Below, one piece after another: positions 34,223 to 46,080 of a DNA stretch of 64,000 nucleotides. Source of the stretch: Strigamia acuminata. Lineage: Eukaryota; Arthropoda; Chilopoda; Geophilomorpha; Linotaeniidae. The translations under genes and the position numbers were made by a program. The notes under the pieces are model-generated. The model searched no databases, was not told the origin of the DNA, and saw only the letters and a program-made list of their open reading frames with translations. The stretch lies in contig OX442315.1 of the NCBI GenBank assembly GCA_949358305.1, forward strand, positions 26,562,427 through 26,626,426, read 5' to 3'. Numbering within the stretch: the first letter of the stretch is position 1; each line of letters starts with the position of its first letter.

Positions 34223-34453
34223 TCAGCATTTTAGGTCGTTTCCTTCCACCATGTTTTTAGAACAAGTGTGAGGTAGGTGGACACCTTTCAATAATATTTC
34301 GGTAAAACTTTCGCATGCTGGTATACACGGAGTGAAAATGCTGAAAATGATGTACCAGCCAACGCAGAACCAAGCAACCCAAAGTGAAATAAAATAAAGT
34401 ATCAAGAACCATATGATACTGTTGACAATTTTTGCAGCACCTCCGGATCCCAT
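34223..34453 (-). CDS. Small cysteine-containing membrane protein, array member 5
   Basis: Seen: 76 residues, MGSGGAAKIVNSIIWFLILY at the start, then SLWVAWFCVGWYIIFSIFTP, CIPACES, EILLKGVHLPHTCSKNM and a final Cys. Its N-terminal third is nearly identical to member 2, while the middle (VHLPHTC, FCVGWY) is closer to member 4, suggesting gene conversion or chimaeric crossing-over. It sits immediately upstream of intact CEP89, facing away. It is repeated at 46855-47085 within the duplicated assembly block. Confidence 0.78.
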   Translation of the reverse strand: MGSGGAAKIVNSIIWFLILYFISLWVAWFCVGWYIIFSIFTPCIPACESFTEILLKGVHLPHTCSKNMVEGNDLKC

Positions 34454-34828
34454 TTAGATTTAACGAAAGTGTTGCGACTGCAAAATAAAGTAATTAATTC
34501 AAGACCTATTTAAAAAATTAATTTCTACGCAAAAAAGAATTACAGTTGCAGTAGAAAGTGTTGGATTGACAAAGGAACTGCCATTCAAACAAAGGAATCA
34601 ACTTGTTTGTTTGTCGCAACAAAACAGTACATCTTACAATATTTCTTTTTATTTAATTATCAGTTCTTTAGAGAGCATGTGTTTGTTTGTTTGTTTACTT
34701 ATATGCGCCACCTAGTGGAAAAAAGCGCTATTTATAGGCGAGGAGTTAAAATTATTCGCTTCACATAGAATTTTAGTCTTTAAATAAAAGGAACTCTTAT
34801 TTATTTTCATCTTTTAGTCTGTTTGCTA

Positions 34829-37598
34829 ATGCCAAAATGTTGGAAGAAAGTTCGAACTACTTTGGTAGGTATTGCAATACTCCAACTTAATTAAAAAATG
34901 ATTTAATTCCTCATTACAGAAAGCAGCAAAGTCAGACAGCGGGTTTCTGCATCGGTTAAAAACGGGTACAATATCTAATAAAAATAACACTCCACGAGGT
35001 TTTAAGCCCAGGGATCACCATGAAATAGACGATGATACTCACGGGTAACCTACATTTTATGATACGAATATTTATAAAGATAAGATTGGTTTTTTTTTTT
35101 TGAAACCTTGATTTCTTTTAGTTATGCATCGTTAGATTCGATTAATCAATACGAATGTGCACCTAGTACATCTACATCGCAGCAACCACAACCAGTGCCA
35201 CACAATTCATCACCAGAATGTTTTATTTCTGAAGCTCCTGAAAAGGGTGATGAAATTATATATGCAAAGCCAATTAAGGTAAACCTCTCTTATCATGTGA
35301 TAAATTTGAAGATAACACGTTTTTTTATTTCAGAGAAAAAGCACGTCATTACCAACAATTGAAGTTGTTCACCATGACAGTTCTGATTCTGATGAAATTG
35401 TGACATTATCTCAAATAAATGAGGATAATTTATCTTTACAATTATCCAGTGAGGAAAAAAAACGAAATATAAATTCCCTAATAACATTATCGACTATATT
35501 GAAAGACAATCAGGTTTTGTAGTTGGATTTCCTACCCATCTATCAAAATTATATGATTTTTAATTGCTTTTTTGATTTTCAGACATTTTTTTCACAAGAT
35601 CACACACACAATAACAAAGGATCTTCGGATTTTCTTGAATTGAATAATTTAAGAAGAAATCGCCAGGAGGATAGAGGTTTTGATTTTCCAACAGTTGAAG
35701 AATCACGGATTGTGCAAGAGCAAGAAAATCAAGACATTCTCAACCTAAAAGCTATTATTTTTCGTTTGATTGAACTGCTAAATAAATATCAACCAGAAAT
35801 ATCTATAGATAACTTATCTAAAAATTTTGATGATGTTGCTGCACTATCATGGCCTGTAAGTGGCTTTTTACGATAGTACCGGTTTATTCAATTTTTTTTC
35901 GAACATACAGTTTTTACAATTTTAGATTGATGTCAAATACTTGTCACCTTTATTTTTGGCCTATGACAATAAACTGAAAGAGAAAGATGAAATTATACAA
36001 CGCCAAGAGGTGCATAACTAATTAATTATTTGTTTTTAATTAATAAAATACAAATTTTTCATTTTTAATTAGGCAAAGTTATTAGAGTTAGAATTGTCTC
36101 AACATGAAGAAACTAGACAACGATTATTATATTTAAGTGATGATAAACAGATCCAACTAAGCAAATGGTGAGATTGTTTGCATTTTAATTAATCGAATCA
36201 TTTTTTTTTATTTCTTTTATTTCAGGAAGTCAATGTGTGAAGATGCTAATTTTGAAATGCAGACATTTAAGAGAAGGGAAATTGAAGATAAGGAAAAAAG
36301 TGCGTGTTTAAAGCACTGTGAATGCCGAATATCCTCATTAATTTCTGAGTTTTTGCAAATTATTATTGGCTCATTTTCGGAATTAAAGGGGATATCAATT
36401 AATTGTGTTCATTTATAACAACTTGACTATTTTCAAACAAGTACAAAAGATCTCGCAGCAATTGATAGCACTCAAGGATCAAAACAATAATCTGCAATCG
36501 AAAATAGCTGACTTGGAAATGAAAAGCACTCGATCGAAAGACCTCCAGAGCCGAAACGACAAGCTGATGTCAAGACTAGCTCATTGCGAAACGAAAAATA
36601 TGAAATTAAAAGAAAACCACAGGTCTACAGTCGCTCGGTTAAAAAAATGTGTCTCCGAAGAAAAACATTTGAAAATAATTGATAAAATAAAAGAGTAAGT
36701 ACAGTTAATATCTGGCAGTAATATCTTTGGTCAAAGTAAAGTTTCATTGTGATTTTCTTAGAAATTTTGTAGAAAAAAAGAAAAAATCTGTTGAAGAAAT
36801 TCACGAATTGAGACGAGAGCTGGAACTCAACAAAGAAAATTTGGCAAAGTATGCTGCAGAAAAATGTCATTTGGAGGGGCAAAACTCAGCATTAACAAAG
36901 ATGTTACGGTATACACATTTTCCTCTATATCTATTTGGTTTTATCTTATGATTATTAATTATTTTATAGTTGCGCCGAAAGGAAGTCCACTTTCAACGAA
37001 GAGCAATATGAGAGAACTGTTGATGAGTTTACCATGGCTCGAGAATACGTGGATAACACTGAATTAGTTATTGAAGAACTGAAGGCTGAAATAGATTCTT
37101 GCATCAAAATTGTTAGATATTCCTAATAAATCTTTTAAAGTTCTACAATTGATTAAAATTTCAGATTGAGCAGCAGCAGGGAAAGATGTCTGTTTTGAAG
37201 CACCGGATTATCAAAGGAAATACCACGAGAAATAAATTAGAAAATAAATTAAAGGCAAAAATAATTCGAAATCGATCGTTCACCGACTGTAAATTAAAAG
37301 TATTATTATTTCAGAAATATAAAACCAAAACAACGAAGAAAAAACACATTTTAGTACCACCCAAACCCGTTCAGAACGAACACGAAGAATGTGATAAAGA
37401 AATTAAAAGACTTCGCCATCTACTAGACGAAGGAAGCACAAAATATCACTCAATTCTCGAAGAGAAAAGGTATACATTTATTCGCCTCCTTTTTCAGTTT
37501 TCTCACAATTTTTTAAAACACGCAGAAATTTAGAGACGGATTTACAATTGGTATGGCGCGTGTGTTCCACCGAAAACCGTTTAACGTTAAACACGTAA
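34829..37598 (+). CDS. CEP89: Centrosomal protein of 89 kDa (CCDC123), first copy
   Basis: Seen: about 13 exons from ATG 34829 (MPKCWKKVRTTL) to TAA 37596-37598, roughly 600 residues. After a low-complexity N-terminus (PSTSTSQQPQPVPHNSSPE) comes the family landmark SWP-IDVKYLSPLFLAYDNKLKEKDE, very close to human CEP89, then long coiled coils (ISQQLIALKDQNNNLQSKIA, EIHELRRELELNKENLAK). The end, NLETDLQLVWRVCSTENRL, resembles the human C-terminal EVIW...ENRR region. Known: CEP89 is a distal appendage protein of the mother centriole, needed for membrane docking in ciliogenesis, and is also linked to mitochondrial complex IV. Human CEP89 has 783 residues. The start in this frame, not the overlapping ATGTTGG frame, keeps exon 2 open. 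Confidence 0.88.
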
Positions 37599-37770
37599 AT
37601 CCACACACTACCTTAAATTGCCCTTTATTTACTATTTTAATTATCAACAATTGCTACATCAATAAAATGGAAATCAATATGCAAAAAATGATTTTGAATG
37701 GAACAAAAAAATGGACTACATGAAAAATTCCAAATGAATTTAATAATCAAATAGGAATATCATTGGTCAA

Positions 37771-40700
37771 TTAATGCTTCCGCGGCCTGCTTCGTGAAGG
37801 TGATGCCGATCGTTTTCTAGACCGCGGTTCTTCCTAGGATAAAAGTATTAGTGGAAATACGATTAAAAATTCACCAATCACCGTACAGTTCGTTTTGGTT
37901 TCTTCAGGTCCCTGGAAACTGGTGATCTTTCTTTCTCCACGCTCAATTCCTTTTTAATTAACTGACGTCTTTTTTCGCGCTCCACTTGTCTCTTTTTTCG
38001 ATCCTCTTCTCGCTGTTTAATCTAAATAACAAACAAAAAAGGGTTAAAACACTAATAAACACCTGTTAAACCAACCAACCAACCTGTTCTAATGTCAACG
38101 GCAACCAATAAATGCACGGTGTGCTTTTCGTTTTCTTGAAGAGATCATCCAACAGTTTTGCAGGAGCTTCTTCGTCCTTTTTACGGTCTGCCATAACTAA
38201 ATTCGCTTTAGAATCGTTTGTGCGCGCAAAAAGCATCTCGTCCGTACCTTTTTTCTCCCTCTTCTCTTTTCCTTCACGGCCTCTCTCCCGTTTCCTATCT
38301 CGTGCTGTTTGTGGCGACATGGAACGTTTACGTCTTTCCCGCTCACCGGGTGAACGTTCTCCTATCTTCACTCGATCCCACTCACGAATAGGCGGCGGTG
38401 GCGCTGCAGACTTTTGATCTTTAGGTTTGGGCGCTGGAGTCACCATTTCCTTAACTCTGCGCAAGTTCTCTCGTGGTAACGGCTCCGCTTCTCGCGCTGC
38501 TTCTGTCGGTTCAGTAAGGCTCATGTGGAATTGCAACTAATAATAATCAAAATTAGAATTTAAAGGAATTATTTGATTAATCGAGTAGTTTACTTCATCA
38601 TTATCAGCAAAATCTACAATGAGATTTTTAGGATTTGAAGGTGGCCATTGAGTCCCGTGTAATGTTTGCCTTGTTTTCATAGCTTGTTCTTGCGTTTCAT
38701 ACTAAAAAAAAAATAAAAATAAGTTAGGAAACGAGAAAAATTGGGATTCGTGATTAGCTTACAGTGGCATAACATTTTGATTTAATTTTATCAGTCCAGA
38801 ACCCACCATCTACCAAACTACCAGTTTTGCCTAATAGTTCTTTCAACTGATTAATGGTAAATGGGCGAACTAGGTTCCGAATGTGTACAATGCGATTGAC
38901 AGGGTTACGAGCTGGTGACGGAGATTTGGATCGATTTACTGGTTCATCCATCAACGATAAAGGTTTTGTGTGGGTTGTGGTTTTATCCGCTTGAATTTTG
39001 AAAGAGAGTTTTTGCATAATTATAATTAGAAATTTCAATCTCTTCATTTCTTACCATCTGCTCGTTTCTCATCATTTTGCGTTGCATCGTTTTCGCCTTC
39101 CTTTTTAACCTTAAAAACAAAAACAAAATATTAACATTTTAAATTAAAACTATAAAACGCTCCGCAATTTCACCTGAGTTATGGTGCGCACAATTCTTAC
39201 TTCTTTATTCGCCGAGTTATCATGGGGTTCTTCTGTATCCGATAATGGTCCTTCGTTGAAATCCAATGCGTTATCCGCAGCCATCAAACTCGATAATGGT
39301 TTAACATCAGGAATCAGACACTATAAATTAATTGAATTTCAATAAATAAAAAAAACTGTACGATTGAAGAAAATATTAAATGTATAACAACTTTTAAAGA
39401 ATCGGTTGAAATTGCAATAGACGTTTTCTTGTTTGCATTTGCAGTGCTCGAGCCCCATTTCCGCTTTCGTACTGGTTTATCGCCTTCAGATGGAGACTCC
39501 AAATTCTCTTTATTCAATGTTTCCTTCGAAGCTTTGAATTGCAAGAAAAATATTAGCAAAATATAATCGGTGCGAATTATTACAACTTACAAGTTAACGA
39601 CAACTTTCGAACGTGCACTTTGGTTGCGGGCTTAACAGTTTCGTCCTGAAATGAATTTGTTCAATAACTTAAATAAACTAGATCACTCGATAACAATACA
39701 GTAATTCACCCATTCAAGATAATTTGTATCTTATAATAATACAAACAATATCCAATTCTTTGAGAAATTATTATATCATTTATCCGTATTTTGTTTTAAT
39801 AATTTTAAGTGATCAATTCGATTTGAATATTGTTTGCAAATGTGTTACCAACTTTTAACTGAAAAATGTCAGTATTTCACAAACTGTGCATAAGGATTCC
39901 TCTCATCTTCACAACTTGGCCTCAATTCCTCTTCCTATGGGACCAAAGGAATCAATATTTTTTTTGGACTGATGAAATGCCACATGCTGAGGGGCCAAAC
40001 CAAGCAAAGGTTGGATGAATAATCCCAAAATAACTCTGATGAAATACGAGTCCCCATTGTATTTTTTTCAATTTTTTTTTCTCTTTTCAATTTTTAAATT
40101 TTAAAACGGTTTTTGTAACTGGATCAAAAGTTCACATTTCACTTTCTTCAATACAACACCGGTTTATATTTTCACAAAGTTTGTTTTTCAAGTTGTTGTT
40201 TGCTCGCTTCAGTATCAATATTTTTTCTTCGTCGTCGATTGAAAACTTCTTCAAATTCATTTGAGATTGTGACTGTAGCCATTAACAACTGTTCAATTTT
40301 CACGCACATCAATCTGGATCATCTTTTTCTTCAATCAAAACCGTCAAAAAATGCACTTTTCACATCAAATTCGTCGATCAAACTGTTCGAATTTCTTTCT
40401 TCGCACAATGATAACTTAAATTCTTCATCCAAACGAGAGAATTCGTAATTACAAGACGTAATATCTTCATCCAAACGCGAGAATTGGCAATTACAAGACG
40501 TAATATCTTCATCCAAACGCGAGAATTCGTAATTACAAGACGTAATATCTTCATCCAAACGCGAGAATTCGTAATTACAAGACGTAATATCTTCATCCAA
40601 ACGCGAGAATTCGCAATTACAAGACGTAACATTTTCTTCCAGTGTTCATTATTAGTTCACATCGAAACGTTTGAATTGTCTCGAGCAGTGTTCATGTTGA

Positions 40701-43700
40701 TTCGTAATCAAAATGTAACTGTTGATTACTTCACTTTTTCCTTCATTTGTATTTGTATTTGTATTTTTTGTACTTCTAACAGTTCATAACGCAACAGAAA
40801 AGTTCTTGTTGTAAAATTTCTCCCTCCCCTTTGGCTGACCAGTCATGTGGCACGCATCAGGAGATCTCACACAAGGCAAGGGCATCAGGATACTGAAGAA
40901 CATTTTACGCTTTCTAGCTAATTTTACACACGAGTTGGTACGAATCGCCAGCCACACCATCAATGAGTGATTAGTCTTCTAGTGAAGACATTAACAAGTT
41001 TATGTATTCGCAAACAAAGAAACAACATTTAACTGGGTACACTCTGGATAAAGGCCTTTACCCTTTCACTTTACAAATTAATATTAAATTTAGGGCTTTT
41101 CTGCGACTTAAAAACTAAACTAAAATATAAAAATTTAATTCCCCCTCAATCTGATTAGAAATAACAGATAATAGCTGCATTTAACATTAAATCTCATCAA
41201 TTTTAAGCCAAATCATCGGTAAAAGTATTTTCTTTACTGCATAATTTGGATCAAATAAATTTTAATTTTAATTTTAACTGTGAAATCAGCTAATTACCAT
41301 CTCCAAAATATAAAATAAAAAAAATAACAACAAGGCACCTTTTCCTTCGTGACCCAAGTAATACACAAGGAAAATTGTTTTAGTCATTGAGCCCTTATAA
41401 ATAAAACATGATAATCCGTTACCTTAACACCCACAACGTTTTGTTGGTCGACTGCCTCATCTGATTTCACATCCACATCCATTGCGGTTTCGCTAGAAAA
41501 AAAAATAAACATTGTTAGCATTAAACATGTCGACCCTTCCCCCCACCGAGAAATAGGAAAATTTAAATACGCAGTTGGTTTTTCTGTATCATTTGTTTCC
41601 CTATCGTCCACCTTAGGTTCCATCTAATAATAACAACAACACGTATTAATTCAAACGTAGTAAAAAAAAAACCCCAACAAATTATTCTATTCCTCACCTC
41701 TTCGTCTTCCGCTTGCGTGGTTATTACATCTTCAGAATTCTCCGTCTGTCCTCCTTCGGGAGTTTGCGATCGATTCAACCGTCTGGACTTCCGAACAGGT
41801 TCAAGAGGAGTCTCACCTCTGCTATCTTGGATCTTAGAACTGCTTTTAAATCGGCTCGTTTTCAAATCCGAAGTTCCACTACTTGAACAAAAGAAAACCA
41901 ACACCACATTAGTCACTAAAAATCTCTTAAAAAAATCACAAATAAATGCTTACTTGGATGAAATACTTTCACTAGGACTTTGATCTCTGCTTGAAGAATC
42001 AGTGCTAGATGTTTCCTGGCTTTTCTTTGTGACCCCGGGACTTTGCGAACGACTAAAACGAAGAAAATCGAGTCAAACTTAAATTTTCAAAGACAAAAAC
42101 ATTCTTACCTCGAAGAACTGCTTGAACTGCTCGCTTCTCGTCTTAACTTCACTCTGTTCTGCTGACTATTCCGTACAGATGCCTCTTCAGGTTGTACAGG
42201 AGTCTGAGAAACCAGCTCATCTTTAGTCCTGAAAGCGAAAAATCCGTAAGAAAACTTGTTTCATTCTCTCCACATTTTAATTCTTACTGTTCAGGTTTCT
42301 TCGCCTCGTTTTCAGCATGAAAAACGTCTCGACGAAGACGGGGACGAAGGCTTCGAGGAGTAGAGGCCTGGTCTGCATAGTTTTCGTCTTTAGGTTTGTC
42401 ACCAGCATTATCAGATGGCAAATTTTTGCCACCACTATCCATTGCGTTTGCCTCTTTGCTGGCTTCGATCGGTCGCTCTTCATCGCCTGGCGCGTCCACT
42501 TCACTTACCTTTACACTCATTTTATCGCTTAATTCTTGTTGCTTTTGCACATCCTCTTGGGATTCCTCTTCCGCAGAGTCTGGTGCGATCCTCTTCTCGG
42601 GCCTACCACAAAAATTGAATTTAAAAAATCTATCCTGAGCTATCAAGCGAGATAATTTACGCTGATAAAACTACAGCAGCAGAATCTCCATCCCCTGATA
42701 TTTGCTTTGTAGCTAAATCAGTTTCCGTCGCCTCCATAACGTTATCTAAGCAAAAAAAATTAAAATTAAAATTAAAATGGCATAAAAATTACCGTTTTCT
42801 TACCTCGTTTTTCATTAGACGCTCCAAAGTCGCCGCAAGATTTTATTTTATCGCCGATAACTTAAAATAAAACGATAAAAATTACAATTTTTAACTCAAA
42901 GTTAATCGATTAATGAAATAAAATAAGCCGCTACAACTCTAGGTTGTTCAATGGGATGTGATGATAGAAAATTCCATTTGTTTCAATGAAAATCTATTTT
43001 GATTCTATCTCAAACCATCACTATAATGGAACAACATAAAATTTCATGGATGGAAAATAGAAAAAAAAAATTACCGATTTTATCAAATTTCGCCGACCAC
43101 TACCTGACCGAAAATAAATTGTGCAGCTAAACTAATTATTGTTGATTGCGATACATCAAATGCGCGTTAAAACAGACCCATTATTTGCAAATAATCATTA
43201 CAAACAAGTCGCTTTTCAGTCTAGGAAACCGGTGGCAAAAACGTGATCGCACTTTCCGTAACGATTTTCAACAAGGCTTAAACGGCAACCCCCTTCGCGC
43301 AGAATGGACCAGGCTGGGATTGGTAAATGGTGGGTGTAAATATGAGAGGGAAAAGAAATTATTTCTCCCCGAACGAAAAGGGTTTTAGAAATCTCAAGCA
43401 TCAATTCACCGATTTTCGGCAATTAATTTAACAAATTATATTTACTTAACCTCACGAAACAAAAAAATAAAAAAACAAAAATATTCCTACCATCGCCGTG
43501 ATCCCCTTCAGAACTTTCTGTGCCCTCCTGGACGATATCTGGTGTCTGTTTTTTCATTTCCTCCTCTTCTAGAAATTAAAATTTATTAGAATAATTAATT
43601 ACGAGCCATTTTGGTGCGAATAAAAAGCTGAGATTTAAGCATTTTTCTAGATAGATTTTTTTTGTCGTTAAAAAGCAATTTTTATATTGTATACGATTTT

Positions 43701-44496
43701 TTGTTTAAATACCCAGTTCAACCCTACGTCTAGCTTCTTTTTGAATTTCATATATTTTCTGTTGTTTGGCTAAATATTCTTTAATGAGATCACTCTGCTC
43801 ACCCATAGCGTCTTCCTGCAACTTAAAAGTTAAGCAAAACATTAGCACTGAAATACTTAAAACAACGTGGTATTGTTAGAATTAAATATACGGGTGTAAA
43901 ATGGAAACAATGGGAGAATTTGATGACAACGATTAAATGTCGCTGCAATTGTTTGAAGTTTAATTAATTTGGGCCATTTTGGGCGAGGTTTCCGTTTTAC
44001 ACGAATGAAATTTGGTTAAGATGTTAAAAGAACTTACTGCAAGGTTCGGAACGTGACCTAGAACGAAAAAATACGTTTTGTTATTACGTTTTCTTGCGTA
44101 AAATTTACAACTGTTTATTTGCAATGTGCGTGCATACCTTCATCTTGATTTGCTTGTTGTTGGAGAGATTCCAATTGCAATTGCTATAACATAAAAATCA
44201 TTTATATTAGTTCTAGTCATTAAATATTCAAGGAATACATGTTCGGTTCATTATTAATGTCGCTACATTCGATTTAAATTATATAATTTTGTTTGAAATT
44301 CTACTAGTGTGAGATCAAGTGATCAATTTTTTCAAAATAAAGTACTAGCAACGCATACCACTCTCAATCTATCCATTAAATCTTTTTTCGTTCCACTTTT
44401 TGATAACCCTCGTTTTTCTAATTCTTGCTTCAAATCAACAACACGTAGCTGTGACAATAATCTGCCGTCAACATCGAAGTCTTGCTTGTCCGCCAT
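37771..44496 (-). CDS. ACIN1: Acinus (apoptotic chromatin condensation inducer 1), first copy
   Basis: Seen: many minus-strand exons. The N-terminal SAP domain from ATG 44496 reads [32 protein letters not shown] and TKKDLMDRL. Long acidic and Ser-rich middle exons follow, then RKRKWGSS...[13 protein letters not shown], the C-terminal RRM-like domain ([33 protein letters not shown]) and the RSB region ([20 protein letters not shown]), ending in an SR-rich tail at TAA 37771-37773. Known: acinus is a core of the ASAP complex (acinus, RNPS1, SAP18) bound to the exon junction complex, acting in splicing and apoptosis. The start at 44496 is preferred over an upstream in-frame ATG at 44538 because of its strong context (AAAATGGCG). 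The largest intron (about 39.65-41.42 kb) carries a minisatellite. Confidence 0.93.
40424..40633 (+). repeat. 42-bp minisatellite, five units, in an ACIN1 intron
   Basis: Five head-to-tail units of 42 bp start at 40424, 40466, 40508, 40550 and 40592. Units contain TTCATCCAAACGCGAG, then AATTCGTAATTACAAGACG. They differ at few positions. Because 42 is a multiple of three, several frames stay open; on the minus strand one frame reads [14 protein letters not shown] per unit. It recurs at 53056-53265 in the second block copy. Confidence 0.9.
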
Positions 44497-44670
44497 TTTA
44501 ACGGAATATTCGAGTTTGCGCGAAAAGGCGATATGCATTTCGTTCAGACGCGAAATGATATTTTGAAATTATATTACAGAAAAAGCATTGATTCCGAATA
44601 TTTATGAACAAATAAAATGTACAAATCATTAATTATTGTAAAAGTTTAAATTTTAAAACGAATAAACAAT

Positions 44671-44766
44671 TTATTTCGTCAGTGTGCGCTTCTCGTATTT
44701 CGTTTTCTGAAGCGCTTCACAAACCATCTGGCGAGGTATTTGAAAAATATGATTGTATGACGTCAT
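44671..44766 (-). other. Candidate 31-residue small ORF upstream of ACIN1
   Basis: ATG 44766 to TAA 44671 reads MTSYNHIFQIPRQMVCEALQ, then KTKYEKRTLTK. An AATAAA-like string overlaps the stop. It lies between the divergent ACIN1 and VPS9D1 starts, so it could be an upstream ORF, a separate microprotein or chance. I do not recognise it. It recurs at 57303-57398. Confidence 0.25.
44758..44765. promoter_or_regulatory. Full CRE palindrome in the ACIN1-VPS9D1 bidirectional promoter
   Basis: TGACGTCA, the complete CREB/ATF site, lies in the 354 bp between the divergent starts of ACIN1 and VPS9D1, about 85 bp before VPS9D1. It recurs at 57390-57397 in the second copy. Confidence 0.5.
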
Positions 44767-44850
44767 AAAGTTGTATTTGCAAGGTACGCCATTGCTCTGT
44801 CGGAGCACAAGTAAACATACGCCAGAAATAAATTTAATTTAATTTAATTA

Positions 44851-45880
44851 ATGAACTTCAGCATGTCAATTAATAAACATGTCATAGCCTATAAGTCTGT
44901 GGATGAAGCACTCCGTCTTGATACAAATAACTACAATGAGGTAATTATTAATAAAACAAAAATAAATATTAATAAAACAAAAGTAAATATTACTGTACCG
45001 TAGAATAATAACGTAAAATTTTATATCTAGTTGGCAGTAAAACAGTATTTAACTAGTGTTTCAACAATAGTGGATGCTTTATTACATGACGCAGAACGGA
45101 AAGGTAAATTTATCCATGACGATATATTTTGACACTTGTAACATTTCGCAATTGAGTGTTATAAAACTTTATTTACAATTTTCAAAAATTCTTCGTCTTC
45201 CAAGATTTTATTTTAAAATAAAAATAATTATGAGAGGTAATTTTTTTTTATAGCGTATCCAAACGAGAAAAACAAGAACACGAAAAAGTTACTTGTAGTT
45301 GCCAAGCAATGCTTGGATCGAATAGGTGAAATTGGGGAAACGATGAGTGAGTTGATTGCCGTGTCGTAATTAGAGAATAGTTAATCTAATGCATTAAGCC
45401 ATTCCTTTGCGCGTACTTCGTGAGCTTGTAAATCCACTCCTGGTCCTATATTATAGAAAGTGAAAAACAACAACATAACATCGAATAACTAAATGTGTAA
45501 TAGCGTGTTTCTAATATAGAACCTAGTATAGAAGACCGGAATTTAGAATTGAATTATGAACCGTTAGAAAAACAAAAAAAAGAATTGAACTTGACGAAAT
45601 TTCCTCACATTAAATCGCCGTATGAATCTACATCAAGCTTAATGGACATGTCGGTAGCTGATTTTAATTCAATGCCAGCTTTTGGCGTGGATATTTACAC
45701 TAGCAAGTAGGCTTTATTGCTAAAAATAATTACTTAATATTATTTAACTTTTTATTTTTTAAATAGACCAATTACTATAAGTCCATTGGATCAAGTAAAA
45801 CGAGAAAATGAACAATTATTAGCAGCATACAAAGCTAGATTAGCCCGAACGCAAACCATGAGAGGAAAAGTTGATTTGCA
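44851..45880 (+). CDS. VPS9D1: VPS9D1 5' exons, first copy, cut by the assembly gap
   Basis: The first exons of VPS9D1 from ATG 44851, identical to those from 57483, run to the N gap in the middle of an exon (after GKVDL). It is not a truncated gene in its own right but the end of the left contig. See the complete gene at 57483-60139. Confidence 0.9.
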
Positions 45881-46080
45881 NNNNNNNNNNNNNNNNNNNN
45901 NNNNNNNNNNNNNNNNNNNNNNNNNNNNNNNNNNNNNNNNNNNNNNNNNNNNNNNNNNNNNNNNNNNNNNNNNNNNNNNNNNNNNNNNNNNNNNNNNNNN
46001 NNNNNNNNNNNNNNNNNNNNNNNNNNNNNNNNNNNNNNNNNNNNNNNNNNNNNNNNNNNNNNNNNNNNNNNNNNNNNNNN
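45881..46080. other. Assembly gap of 200 N
   Basis: Exactly 200 undetermined bases, a round placeholder size used when scaffolding contigs, so it carries no length information. Confidence 0.99.

Larger units (their letters stand above)
33449..45880 (+). repeat. 12.4-kb block, first copy (right end of left contig)
   Basis: This block recurs at 46081-58512 with a constant offset of 12632 bp. All open frames compared are identical in position and translation, and no substitutions or indels were noticed by eye. It ends exactly where the N run starts, and the second copy begins exactly where the N run ends. It contains the CEP89 pseudogene tail, array member 5, CEP89, ACIN1 and the first exons of VPS9D1. 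Confidence 0.95.

Noticed and set aside
38112-38417. Plus-strand frame opposite the ACIN1 RSB region
   Set aside because: It is the shadow of the Arg/Glu/Lys-rich acinus exon on the minus strand, which carries the recognisable motifs.
40484-40789. 101-codon plus-strand frame over the minisatellite as a gene
   Set aside because: It is open only because the 42-bp unit has no stops in that frame; outside the repeat it shows no coding features.
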